DNA of 64,000 nt, taken from Symbiodinium natans. Its lineage: Eukaryota; Sar; Dinophyceae; Suessiales; Symbiodiniaceae. Made by a program: the position numbers and the translations under genes. Every line of letters starts with the position of its first letter. The stretch's first letter is position 1. The stretch covers positions 1 to 64,000 of the forward strand of contig CAJNDS010002264.1 of NCBI GenBank assembly GCA_905221605.1. Direction: 5' to 3'. Below, piece after piece: positions 29,983 through 41,900 of this stretch. Below the pieces are notes generated by a model. It saw nothing but the letters and a program-made list of their open reading frames with translations. It was not told where the DNA came from and made no database searches.

Positions 29983-30988
29983 CCAAAAGGAACTTCGCCT
30001 ACCCTGTGGTGGCTGGCTAATCGCGACTAGCCCCGTCATGTGTACGACTATCTCTCCGTCTCTCCCTCTCTCTCCCTCTCTCTCTCTCTCTCTCGCTTCC
30101 TCTCCAGGCAGTGACGAATCAAAGAAAAGCTTTGTTCGTATTCTGAAGGCGGCATTTGAGATACACAGAATGTGGTAGGAAACCTGCATCCGAAAAAAAC
30201 GTTCTCTCCCGTGTCTCCACTGTGCGGTCCAGGCACGACGCATTCGGCCAGAAAGTGCCTCGAAAATTCACAACAGCAATTCAACCAGAGAGGAACAACT
30301 AGCAATCCAAGCACCTGTACATTAACCCTTCTATACTCAAGGAGAATCTAGTTCAGATTTCTTAGATTCGCCCCTCTAAGCCCTTAGCAAGACAGGATCG
30401 CGAGAAGCTAGCAAAAGCAAAGGCTGCGGCAAGGCCCTCAGCAAGTGGCCCAAGGCGACTTGATGCAGAAGGTCCTCTTACGGGCAGAGCCAAGACTGCC
30501 AACACTGCAGTGAAGTTGACTCAAGGAGGTGCTTCCGACTTCCCTAACTGTGTGGGCTAATTCTTCCTAGTCAAGTTTGCCGGCTGAAACGGGATGCCCA
30601 AAACGTGGCCTCGTCCTCCTCCGAAGCCCAATCTGCTAGTCACCTACTCTTTTTCTTGCTTGGATAAAAAGACCCAACATGTTTCAGGGCCTTTTGTTCG
30701 GAGATGTTTGGTGCACGTTTCCTTTCTTGACATAAGGAAACCCCTCGGCTCCGTCACCGCGAAGAGTAGCGCTGCCAGCACCAGCAGCGACGACGCGAGG
30801 CCTCCAGAAAAAGCTGGACAACAGCGAGATGGATGGAGAGGACAGAGAGAAACCAGTGAGCGAACAGAGTGTGTATTTGTTGATCTCTGGTTTTTTGATT
30901 TGTTTATGTCTTTATTCGAATTTACCGCAGGGTGCCCTATGGGGACTTTTAGCCCATAAGCGCTAATTGGGTCTCATTGTGGAAAATT

Positions 30989-31034
<46 letters not shown>

Positions 31035-31499
31035 AGCTTGTGAAAACGCATGCAGATTGCAGCGGTTTGAGGTGGCTCATCCCCCTAATGGTTGAGATCC
31101 GACCCTTTGAGGGCACTCCCGGCTCGTGGGCTCTCCGTAGCTTGCACGCGGTGCTACGTTCACTTGCTGATTGCAGCAAGCTTCGGGCTTTGCTTTTGGT
31201 TCTCTTCTTCTTCTGCGAGGCTTGAGAGAACCCGGGTTGCCCCCCTTGCCCGCAAGGCGCGCCCACGGTCTCAGTCCTCGTGACACTGACCTCCAGGAAC
31301 TGCTGTTCCCGGATTGCCTACTTCCCCGACCCCCTTTTACAGGCTGCCCCGAAGGGTTCTCCTTCTTCTGCTTCTTCTTCTTCTTCTGCGTGCGAGCGCG
31401 CCGGACGTACAGTACATTTACGGAGTCGGTGTGACACGGCTGAAAACCGGAGCGACTTGCTGCCCGTTCTTTCCCGGAAGGTCTCTCTCTTTTTCCCCC

Positions 31500-31555
<56 letters not shown>

Positions 31556-33060
31556 TTAAACAAGACGATCGTGTCTGGAAGTGAACATGTGGAACCTCCT
31601 GGTTCTTAAGAAGCAATGGTGTTTTTTCTCTTAAACACGGTCCTTGCGTTGTTCGAACGAAAACTGCGTCCTGTAGAAGAAAGCCATTCCAATTCACATC
31701 TTTCGTACTCTCATGAAACAAGACCTTCGTCGTATCAAGCATACGGCCTCCTTGCAGACAACACGAGATTGACTATTTAGTGCGAGGGACAGTCTTGTTG
31801 CAAATTTTCCGTTTAATGGCAAGAGGCCCTGCTGTTTCATGTGCCTTTGATGAAATCACTGAGGTTGTAAGTTTTGGGAGGGGAAGGACGGCTCGCTCAT
31901 CCTATTTCTGGCTGCAGCTGAGCTCTCTCTTTTGTTAAGAAATGCTTTTTCGAAGGCTTTACTAACCAAGAGGAGGTCTTTCATTCTTATGAAGAACGTC
32001 AAGCCCTTTCAGTTCTTTACAAAAAGACACAGCAGATTTTTTGAGACTGAAGGCATCGTGACACCTGCACTTGCGCGGCATCTTCGATTTCATTTGCCAC
32101 TGCTTCATCCCAGCAGTCACACTAAAGCCCGTCGTCCAAGCACAACAGTTTGGAACGAACACCATGTTTACTGCATGAACATTGGTTTTGCTACATAAAA
32201 CGTCGGCCACACGCGTCTTGACATGTCTTAACCCCTTGCCCATCCTCCGGCCAAGCGCAGCAGCGCCTGGGCAAGCATTGCAAAAGCACTTGCAGTTTGA
32301 ACATCAGCTGATGGCGACATTTTTGGACCCTGCCTGAGAAGAGCGCATGGCGCCCGGGAACCAGGCACTGCACTGGAGCCACAATAGACCAGCGAGAGCA
32401 ACCCTCAATCACAAAATATGGGCAGGCCGGCGATCGCATGCTGTCATCCTTGGCAAAGCAAGCCATGCACATGGTTTCTGCGCCTCCAAGCCTCTGCCCT
32501 TCCCTGCCGCCAGTTGGCTTGGTCTCAATCGACTGACTGCTTCTTCGCGTGTCGTTTCGGAGGTGGAAGCCGGAAAACATGAACAAATCGAGGTTTTTGC
32601 GCGTCGCACTCGCTGGGCGTGTTTTTTGTCTATGCTCAAAATCACCAAAAACGCCGTGCACAGCGATGTTCTCGACACTTGCTCAGTGCGAGTTTCAACC
32701 TGCTTTCTTTTTGGACGCGTTTTTCGGGCGAAGGCACTGCGCACAGCGTTCGTGTGCTTATGCTGTGCTGCAAATACCAATGTGTTGCGCATCTTCAGCA
32801 TACGCTGGTGACCGCGTGTCTTGTTCCATAATATGTTGTATAAAGAAGCAAAAATGCTGTGAATACGAGTAGTTGTGGCATCTTATCTTCGCCAGGGCCA
32901 TGAAACGCTTGTAACCGCGTGTCCTGTTCCATGAACATCAAGCATCCTCGGCAAAAAACCCTCTAAATACCCATGGTTTGGAATGGCCGCCATATGCACG
33001 GACGCAATTGCCCCCGCCCCCCACCCCAGACCCGTAAACATGCAAAACCCTCGCAGCCGC
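29983..33060. other. Host intergenic DNA rich in (CT)n
   Basis: (CT)n tracts occur at 30,050-30,105, 30,991-31,033 and 31,503-31,553, and TTC repeats at 31,362-31,388. Lys/Arg/Glu and Ser/Leu frames across them are artefacts. No gene is supported. Confidence 0.5.
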
Positions 33061-33069
33061 AATGGGCGG

Positions 33070-33485
33070 CGTAGCAACAACAACAACAACAACAACAACA
33101 ACAGCAAACACAACAACACAATTCAACAAGTCAGTCAACAAGTCAACGCTTCAACAATTCAGCCTTTCAACAATTCAACAGTTCCACAATTCAGCAATTC
33201 GTCATTCAACAATTCAACACCAGCAAGCCAACAATCCAACAATCCAAGAACCCAACAACAATCCAACCAAAACATACCAACAGCAATCCACAAAGAATCC
33301 AACAACAACCCAACGACAATGCAACAACACTCGGACAACACTCCAACAACAATTCACCAACAAACCAGCAACACTCCGACAACAATCCAACAATAACCCA
33401 ACTTTCAACAACAATACAACCAGTACAACAGCGATACAGCAACAGCACAACACGACGACGACGACCACCACCACCACCACCACGA
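33070..33485. repeat. CAA-rich degenerate repeat
   Basis: It starts with a pure CAA run, continues with CAACAATTCAACAAT-type units and ends with ACC/ACG runs, followed by (CT)n at 33,505-33,530. It gives long Asn/Gln/Thr frames on plus. The drift of the unit and the lack of a start context argue against a gene. Confidence 0.8.
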
Positions 33486-33625
33486 GTTCGGTGGCACAAC
33501 CTCCATCTCTCTCTCTCTCTCTCCTTCTCTCGGTCATCTCTTCCGATTCTTGCAGGTCCAACTTCGACAGAAGCCTGTTATGTGAAGCCATTCCTCGTCA
33601 CAACTCTGCAATCGCGAAGCTTTTG

Positions 33626-34344
33626 TCACTCGAGTTGCAATTGCTTGCGCAGCATGTCCTCCACCTCAAGTTGAGACTTAGAAATTTTGAAAGGCTCCAT
33701 GAAACGAACACAATCTCCAGAGCAGTGCGCGAAGAGCGCACAAGAGCTCCTGTCTTCTAGGACCCAGACGGCTCGATTCAGATCCCCATCCGCTTGCTGT
33801 GCCAGCCGGAGGCTAGGCTCCTGCGCAACGTCAGTCGCAAAACTTTGGGGCCCGGATGTTGTCGACTTGTCGACTGCAGCACGGTTAGACCACAAACGGG
33901 CTCTGCATGACGTGAAGGACAGCCTTACTGAGCATTACTTGGCAGATTTGACTCTCGTCGGCCGGTCACCTCGTCGAAGCCCATGTACCGCAGTGTGGCC
34001 GCCAGCTGCTCCTGCCGCACGTGCTCCTGGTGCCCGAACGTCCATTTTGCACAGAAGCGTTGGAGTCTTTTTCGTTTGACACAATTTGGGGACAGAACTG
34101 GGCATGAGTCTGACAATGACCAGGTCTTGCAAATGTAGGTCATATAGACTCTTAGCAATCTTGGAGAGTCCTCTTCCTCCTCGTCGTCCTGGCGAGCATG
34201 CGGAATCAAACGCGAGAGGAGGGCCAAAGCCTGCAGCCTGCGAAGCTTTAATGAACCCAAACTCAAACGTTGCAAGCGGATCGTGTCCGCTGCAAGGGGC
34301 GGTCGCTCGCGATCCGGAACCTCATGGAAGAATGGTGGAGACAT
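33626..34344 (-). CDS. UBA-domain protein, two exons
   Basis: Exon A (34,344 or an internal acceptor down to 33,970) ends RQEQLAATLRYMGFDE. Exon B (33,820 to the stop at 33,626) begins EPSLRLAQQADGDLNRAVWV followed by LEDR. Joined, they give a textbook ubiquitin-associated domain: the MGF loop in helix 1, then the ...A..A.GDLNRAV..L pattern of helices 2 and 3. The intron 33,821-33,969 starts GT and ends GCGCAG|G, with phase 0 on both sides. Upstream in exon A there is an Arg/Leu-rich helix and an acidic run (DDEEEED). The protein probably binds ubiquitin; the rest of the gene is unknown. The 45 residues after the UBA domain may be the true C-terminus. Confidence 0.65.
33821..33969 (-). other. 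Intron splitting the UBA domain
   Basis: GT donor after GACGAG and AG|G acceptor after GTTGCGC, 149 nt, phase 0/0. Without removal, the frame leaves the UBA pattern immediately. Confidence 0.65.
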
Positions 34345-36105
34345 GGCAGACTATTCGGTGACTCACCACTCCACAGGCCCTGGCAGGAGACGAAGCTGAC
34401 TTCGAGCTCGGCTCATGTCCAACAGCCTTTCCGAGGTGCATTGCTTTCCCGGGTGTGGCGGATTGCTTGGGTGAGGTGGTGTTTTCTTTTCTTTTTTGGT
34501 TCGCCAGGTGTGCGGCAGGGCTTGAGATGAGACAGGCTGCTGGTATGCCGTGGTCCTGGTATGGCGAACTGCCAATACTAAAGTTGACATGGGAAAGTCA
34601 GACTCCAACAAGAAGCAACAAAGAGTGGTGACCCTGTGGACAAGCACTTACATATGCGTATTCTAGAAAAGGCAAGCGGGTTCTCTGTATAGGCGGACAT
34701 GATGCAAGTGATACCAGGACAAGGTCTAGAATATGTCTTGGGGCCCACAAGATCGAAAAGGCCGAGGCTGTTCCAGGATGCTTATGCATCAATCTGGGAT
34801 CCAGTCAACACCATATTGGAATATTGAACTGTATGTATTGTGGGAAGCTTAACACATGACTCCAGGGCTTCCTGTTTCGGATCATGAGGATGAAGTAGCG
34901 GAATACTCCATGTCTGTGTGGCATCCAAGACTTTTCTAGGGTCATTGAACATGAACCATTACCAATCATTTCACATGATCTCTGCATCGCAGGGATACGC
35001 CGACTCAAAGCCTGCGATGTTTTTGCCCTTCAATACCGACGCCTGGGTGTACACATTACAGTGCTGGTCGCAGCATAATTCTGCAAACGCTGCCCTTAAC
35101 GCCCTCGTTCTTTCGTTCTTTCGATGCACGGCTGCGTCGGCCAATTTAGGCCCTAATTGAAGCCATGGCTTTTGTCACGAGCCACTACAGTCAAATTCCT
35201 TTCAATGGCAGAGGTTCGAAGAAATCAGTTGAGTAAACAACTGTTGATGTGGTAACTTGAACAAGTGCTGCTCATACGGTTCAGTCTTTAATGCTGCAAC
35301 CCTGCAACCTTCAGACTTTCGAACTTCCAACTGTGAATAGTACGTTTAACTTCTTCGAAAGTCTTTAACTTCAACGGCTCGAGATCGAGTGTAGAAGGAT
35401 ACCATGACCAACTCCAAAGCAAAAAAGAGTCTATTATTCGAGGTTGTCTCTCGGATTGCGTTTTCTTTGCATGTCTTCCACGGGACGAAGAGGCATTATG
35501 GGAAGCCCCAAAAGATGCATGTGCCTTGTCTAAACACTTCGGGCCCCCTGCACAATGCAGAGTACAGTAAATCTTGGCTTGTTCTTGCCACCGATTGCAT
35601 ATTGACGCAGGCAGCTTTTCCTTGGCTTCGGTCTAGCTTCTTTCGCAAAGCCAAAACGACTAGTACTAGGAGGGGATCAAGAATGATCAAGAATGCTCAA
35701 GATGACTCCTCAATCTCTGCTAAGAAAGCAAGCACCGGTTCAAGGCGAGGATTCTTGCTTCTGGGGATCGGCCCTCTAGTTTGAGCGGTCTTGCAGCGTC
35801 CTGGTGGAATCACAGTATATACTTGCTGCACACGCCAGGGAGAGAAGTGCTGTTGCGCGTGTTACAGTGTTTTCACGCATGCTTTCACGCACGCGTTTTG
35901 GGGCCTCCACAGTGCCGAGGGTGCCAAAAGGTGCCGACGAGGGCACCTCCCCGCGAGAAGGAAGCTGCGCTCTTATTTCTGAAGGCGATGGGTGCGATGT
36001 TCATTTTCATGGCATACGTTATGAACTTCGAGAGCGCCTGGATTGTATACTCAAGAGGCAGCAGCACTACTGTCTTCCGACTTCCCGCGCTTGGGAGTGT
36101 CCGAT
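34345..36105. other. Host DNA, no firm gene
   Basis: A minus frame around 35,915-36,080 (PLEYTIQALSKFITYAMKMN) looks coding-like and may be a further exon of the CCCH gene that lies upstream of it on the minus strand. Nothing else is recognisable. Confidence 0.35.
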
Positions 36106-37079
36106 TCAAACGACGGTTGGCGCCTCGACGTTCTTGTAGCCCTGGGCATAGACCTGGACTGCAGTGACGGGTGACTCAAGAGTCATGACAGACGAATAGA
36201 TCCGCAAGCCTCTGAGCCTTCGGGCTGCTGGCTGCGGCTTCGTCTCCAGCATCAGTGCAGGGCCCACAGGCTCGTCACTCGGGTGACGGTAGAGACACCT
36301 CCGGCCGAAGATTTGTGGAACAAACGATGCTGCAAGATCCGGAATCGAGGAAGATCGAAGGCTGCGGGCACCCGTCGGTGCGGCAGCCACGGCCCCACTG
36401 GCAGTCGATCTTGCCATAGCGCTCTTTGATGCTTTGACATGACGCCTTGCTCTTCATTTGTCACTTGCTCGACTCCACACATGTGCTCTATATCTATATA
36501 TATATATATATACATATAGTTATGTGCCAGCCTCAACCTGACGCAGCCGCACGCAACCGCCCACAACACCGTCTGCACACTGCGGACTCCCGACCTCATC
36601 GGGATGCTTGTCGTGACACTGCCGGCCGAAGGCACACTTGCCGGCCACGAAGGCGAAGCAGACCTATCCACATATTGTGGGGGTTGGATCGTCGGAAGCA
36701 CAGGACTGTCCTCCGCAGACACCCATGCGAGTACATCCCGCCTTGTCGGACTTTTCCACCGGGTGTGCCTTCAGCGGGCACAAGCTCAAACCATCCAAGT
36801 GAGTGTCTGTGCGCATGTGCATGTGGTCGTGGAGTAGCGCAGTCAAACCTCTGAGAGCAAGGCATTGGACTTCGCCGGCTTGGGAGGGTGCTTGAAGACG
36901 CAATCCCTCAGCAGGGCACCCTTGATAGAACAAGCTTTTGTCAGGCGCAACCTTTGCCTGCACTCTTTCAGAATGCTCTCTCGCTCCAGCTCAACACAGC
37001 TCCTCCGCGTGCATGCGGTGCCATAGCGGCACTCAGGGATCTGGATCTTCGCTTTTCCCCGGCCCATGGCAGTGCGCAA
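36106..37079 (-). CDS. Three-finger CCCH zinc-finger protein, five exons visible
   Basis: Four inferred introns assemble three CCCH fingers. Exon 1 (from at least 37,079 to 37,003) ends PECRYGTACTRR. Intron 36,907-37,002 then joins it to DCVFKHPPKPAKSNALLSE (36,849-36,906), making C-x5-C-x4-C-x3-H. Intron 36,664-36,848 leads to VCFAFVAGKCAFGRQCHDKH (36,595-36,663), a C-x7-C-x5-C-x3-H finger. Intron 36,446-36,594 leads to ASCQSIKERYGKIDCQWGRG then CRTDG (36,372-36,445). Intron 36,299-36,371 joins this to CLYRHPSDEPVG, completing a second C-x5-C-x4-C-x3-H finger. All phases agree and all acceptors are AG|G. The first intron begins with GA, the others with GT. CCCH proteins of this kind usually bind RNA. 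The frame after finger 3 runs open to a TGA near 36,106, though further splicing is possible. Confidence 0.7.
36490..36520. repeat. (TA)n tract inside an intron
   Basis: About 13 alternating T/A dinucleotides in the third intron of the CCCH gene. Confidence 0.85.
36907..37002 (-). other. Putative GA-AG intron in the CCCH gene
   Basis: The intron begins GAGCTG after CGGAG and ends GCTGAG before GGATTGC. Its removal joins CTRR to DCVFKH and completes the finger. Because both borders carry AGG, the cut cannot be fixed to a single base, but no alternative with a GT donor gives the right spacing. Confidence 0.5.
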
Positions 37080-38479
37080 GAGCTGGTGACCTTCCCCTTC
37101 CCGCTTTGGGGATGTGAAAAGGAACTTCCCTCTCTTAGTCTCCCACGCTTTTGCTACTCTATGGTCGATGGCTCTTTGTGCACTAGGCTAGGCTCATCTA
37201 ATGAAAAAGTCGGTGCCCCTCAGTTGGTATAGTTTCATTCTTGAAATTACGGGCAGTTCGGATCGGGTCAGTAGTGGTTGCACTCAAGTCCAAGTCGGAG
37301 GTCGCGTCGACACGATTTTATAGGAGAAAGAGAGAGGGAGAGAGAGAGAGAGAGAGAGCCAGAGCGAGAGCAAGAGCGAGAGAGAGGAGGGATCAAGAGA
37401 GCGGGGGGAGGGGGGATGGAGAGGGAGAGGGGAGGGGAGAAGGGGAGAGGGGGGAGAGGGGAGAGGGGAGAGGTAGAGGGGAGAGGGCCTGGAGCTGCTT
37501 GTGGGTTTTCTTGTCGTCCCGTGTGTTGAGGAGGCCTGGGCCCCAACTCTTCCTACATCTTCCTACCCGTCGCGGTCCGAAGGCTTAGGGTCACGCATTC
37601 TTGTCTGCACCAGGGACTTAATTGCATAGTGACATTGGTGCGCAAGCAGTCGTTGGAGCATAACCAAGAGAATATGCCTCTTCTGCTGAAGATAAGAGGA
37701 AATTACCTGCCACCTTGAAGGCTCATCAGCTAATTTTTTCCACTTCCCCTAGTTTTTGCCTCCCCCTCCCCCCTGGCCGCACCAAGTTGCATCTTGCCCA
37801 AAGCCCTGTCCTCGCTTGCCTACTGCACATGCTTTTTGTACAGAGCTTCACGAGCAGCATCTCTGTCACAGATCGAATCGTGGCTCAGTGTTGACGAGCT
37901 GCAGTCATGCAGCGCACCAACGTGAAGTCTCTTTTAAGCCCCAGCTCTGGGAACAATTGGAAACGAGAACCCGAAGTCCCTGATATAAACCCAGAAACAT
38001 GTGAAGTTCTCATCGTTGTGAGCTTTGTGCAGTACTCACAACTAGTAGCATGGTACACAGTCAAGGGCTTTTTGCATGGACAACAACGTGTTGTGACCTG
38101 ACATTTCCGAAAGATCGAAACTGAAGCCCAATCATGCCCAGAGCGTGAGACGAGGGCTTCTTCTCCCATGGCCATGCAGCGCCATCCCAGCCTCGGTTGG
38201 AAAATGAAACAAGCAACATGAAAAGAAAGTAACGCACATCTCTATACTGATTTCTCTGCAGCCTGCTTAGCCATTGTTCTGGTACAAAAGGCTTCCGCGA
38301 CGTATGCCAAGAATTGCAACTATATATATATATACATATACGAAGCAGGCCACACACGACCACCACAAAGGGCACGCAATCAGATAAGGATTTGTTGGTG
38401 CCCACCTTCGGTGTGGGGTTGTTAGATTTTAAACTCAACTCTTCTCATCGCCCGGAACTCTTCTCCTCGCCCGGTCTAC
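37080..38479. other. Host intergenic DNA with GA-rich tract
   Basis: A purine tract (GAGA, GGGGAGAGG) runs from about 37,320 to 37,490. The rest shows no gene that I can support. A short ATATATATAT run is at 38,322-38,340. Confidence 0.5.
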
Positions 38480-38840
38480 TCCTCGCTCCCTGGAGTGCAC
38501 AGCCCCAAAGTGTCCCTGGAGTGCCCAACTCTGGAGTGTCCCTTGCTTGCCCAACCCCAGAGTCTCCCTGGAGTGCCCCAGAGTTTCCCTGGAGTGCCCA
38601 ACCCCATCCCAACCCCAGTCTTCCAGCCCCAGAGTCTCCCTGGAGTGCCAACCCCAGACTCTTCAAACCAGATTGTCCTCGAGTGGAAAGCCCCAGAGTC
38701 TGCCTGGAGTGTCCAAACGCAGAGTCTCCCTCAAGTGCCCAACCCCAGACTGTCCCAGGTGCCCAACCCCAGAATCTCTCTGGAGTGCCCAACCCAGAGT
38801 GCCCCTGGAGTGCCCAACCCCAGAGTATCTCTACCAATAG
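38480..38840. repeat. Minisatellite of about 27 bp
   Basis: Degenerate units of CCCAACCCCAGAGTCTCCCT followed by GGAGTGC are repeated about 12-13 times, some units being shortened. The Pro/Ser/Val frames across it are repeat products: all three frames stay open for long stretches. Confidence 0.85.
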
Positions 38841-41800
38841 AGGGTGGGGATGTTCGAAGTAGAATAACTTTTCAGGGGTTGTGCCTCTCGCCTAGGCGCC
38901 GTGCGCTTTCGAAACCGCGAACGGCAACCCTCTCAGGCAGCTAGTTTCCTTTTCTATGTTCTTACGAAAAAACTCTTTCCCGAAAATTCGATTACGACTT
39001 TCCTCTTTACTTTTTAATATGAAGCCTGTAATTGCTGAATTTGAGAAGCATTTGCATACTAACATTGGTGCGCAAATAAGGAATGCTTGGTTTGCAGAGT
39101 TGCGAACAGTCGGGCGCTGGTGACCCGTTTCATGCGCAGTCGCAGATCTCCCCTGTCGAGTACTTATGATGGACTGGATTTTGGCCGCACCTGCAACACC
39201 ACGCGGCAACGAGTCTACATGTGCTTTGCAAGTCTTTAGTGGTTGGTATTGGCGCGCACCCTGCAATCAGGAAGACTCCGCGACCGCGGCAGAGCTGATT
39301 GCAGAATGTGTCATGCTTGACTTAGCAATAAATGATAATTATTTTAACAATGATGTTCCAAGTAGTTTTCATGACTCTATATATATTTATACATATACAT
39401 TAGCATGTTTCGTCTCATCATGTCATTGTGTCTGGGTGGTGCTTGTGGGAAAGGCAGAATGTTGTGCTACATGTTTAAGCTATGTTGGTTGCCAAAAGGA
39501 CCAGAAATAAAGACATTGTACGTCGCGACTGACGACATTAGTCATTAGTTCTAAAGGAACCATCCACATACGCAATGGCTTTTTTAGGTCCTAAATTTAA
39601 AAACTTACACAATATCCGCCCGCGGTACGTCGCACGTCTACTGAATTCCAGCAACACACATGTCTTGGCACAAAGGTGTCGCATTTGAGAAACCGGCAGC
39701 ATTTCCATGGACCCCGCTACGTTTCAAGGCGCCAGCACCAAAATTTCCTATTCCCGAAAACCAAGTGACGCCGCGTACAGCATGTGTGATGTGTGTACAT
39801 TGCACGGCCTCCTGTCCCGCAGCAGGAAATTGCGATGCTGTGCGACTATTTCAGGAAACGAAACTCAGTAAACACCCACATCCATAACTTTGTATGCTGT
39901 GTTGCGCCTTCTTGACTTGCGGCTTCTGCTCTAACTGCTTCGTTTTACCCTAGGTCCGCTAAGGAGGCCAACTCCTGCGGGGCAGCTGGCAATGGAGCAT
40001 GTTCGTGACTGGAGCTTGATGGCTGGGCTGCTTTTCAGCCACGTCAGACAAGGAGCCGTCATCTAGCCATGGACTCATTACAATCATTACAAGATCTTGA
40101 TGGACGCACAATGACGCACATCTGCGTGAGCTCGGCCTTGGCTGTGTCTTTCGGTTGCACTTGCTCCAAATGCTGTCTCGTCTGAGTGTGTCGCCACGCG
40201 GTTAACCCCCCCCCCCCCCCCTAACCTCAATCAATAATGCTGTAAATAACCGTGCTTTTGGCATGCTCACAAAAGACATGAACGCTTGCGGCAGCACGTT
40301 TTGATCCAGAAACGTCAAGCATCCGTTTGCATTACGTTGTGCAATGAGGCAAGAACGCTGTAAATTGAGCGCAGGAAGGGACGTTATCATCCCCCGCACC
40401 CCCTAACCCAGAAAAGCCCACAAACAAGCAGGCTAGTACCAGTGACCCAGTGCCCGCCACTAACGAATAACCTTACAAAAAAACACATAGCAAAAACAAG
40501 AACAACATCAAAACAATATATTCAATATATGTCCAAACGCATATATTCAATGAAAAAGGCCAACGGCAGAGTTCGATGGAGGCCTGTGAACCTTCGCAGG
40601 TTCGGCCGCTTCGGACTCGCCTCATTCAGGCCAACCTGATGGCTTTGCCACTTTGTAAGGAAACTAAGGAAACAGGGCCGCCAATGCCGCCAAACAACAT
40701 GCCTCCGCTCATGCGGCACAGGTGCGGAAGCGAGAGCTGTCTTTGGGACACGGGCGGGTAACTCACCGCAGTGTGGAGGAGGCGTCGCCTGGGTCTTGGA
40801 GCTGCTTTGCGCTTCACTGGTTTCTTTCATGGCTTCCCCCCACCCCCCCCCCCTCCCCCTCCCAATCATGCATCCAAAGAGCTTGGCGAACCTGGGATGA
40901 CAATCTGATACCCTCTCTCTACATTTGCAATGCCTCTACAGTGAAGTTCTGCAGCGAGAAGTGCTACGCAGATGACGCTTCAAGAACTCCGTTGAACTAC
41001 TGCTAGCTGCTGCGAGTTTGAAAGAGGGATTGGGGGGGGGATGAGGACGTCTTCTTCTCCATGCAAGAGAGCCCTCCACTGCAGCTTGTGAGGCCTCCTT
41101 CAGGCGTGTCCTCGCTCCTCTCTGCACCTCGGACAGCACGTCACGTGCAACACGCGGTCTGTGTCTCTGTCTGTGTGTGTGTGTGTCTGCCGTGCAGAGG
41201 CACTGGAGAGGCTTAAGCCCATGAAGGCCAGTGCTTGCTATGCATTCTCGAAACATCGCACTAAGCATCACAAGATTCCTTGTTTCTCGCAAATCCTGGC
41301 TAAGGAGGGCAATATCGGCATGTCGCGTCGTCCGGTTTCTGTTTCCTGTGGCGCAATTGCTGCAGTCGCAGCAGACTCGTTAATTCAATGGCTCCTTCAG
41401 TTTGCAAGTAAGACTTCGTGAAGAAGCCCCAGCGGCAAGAAGCCAACCCAAATACGTCCCATACAGTAGCTTTTCGGATTCCCCCTCTGCGCAGCCTTCG
41501 TGTTCTTGTGACAGGAATTGGCGATCCGGAAGCGCAAGCCTCCGCTGTGCCGCACGCAGAGCTGGCAAAGTCGAAAACGCTCTCGACATGTCTCAAGACA
41601 CAATCACCCAAGAGCCCTGTTGGGAAACGAAATGAACTTAATGAAGACCTGCTTGCAATGAGGGGGCGAAGGGGGCTTCAAAGGCACCGTAGGCGGTGGC
41701 GGTACCAAGGGTGCGTGCGGCTGGTCTGAGAGCTGAGACGTTATCGAAACCGATGTAGATGTTACTGTTGCTGGCTGGCCAGCTTTTGCCTCGGAAAGGA

Positions 41801-41900
41801 CCGAAGTCTCAGACTGCAAAGGAACTCAAAGCTGACGAGCGTTCATCAGGCGATCTTTAACACTACGGACATCAAGAGATGCAACATGGAAGTCGCCATT
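38841..41900. other. Host DNA, no firm gene
   Basis: It contains poly-C tracts at 40,206-40,222 and 40,840-40,860, an ATATAT-type run near 39,378-39,400 and (GT)n at 41,170-41,186. No domain signature was found in any frame. Confidence 0.45.

Noticed and set aside
27000-31742. Ser/Leu-rich and Arg/Glu-rich frames across (CT)n tracts
   Set aside because: Open frames created by dinucleotide repeats; no start context, splice signal or domain.
32983-33760. Asn/Gln/Thr-rich frame of up to 232 residues
   Set aside because: It covers a degenerate CAA repeat and ends in (CT)n; more than one plus frame is open over it.
38314-38944. Pro/Ser/Val repeat protein
   Set aside because: All three plus frames give similar repeats across a minisatellite with irregular unit lengths, so the frame is not kept.
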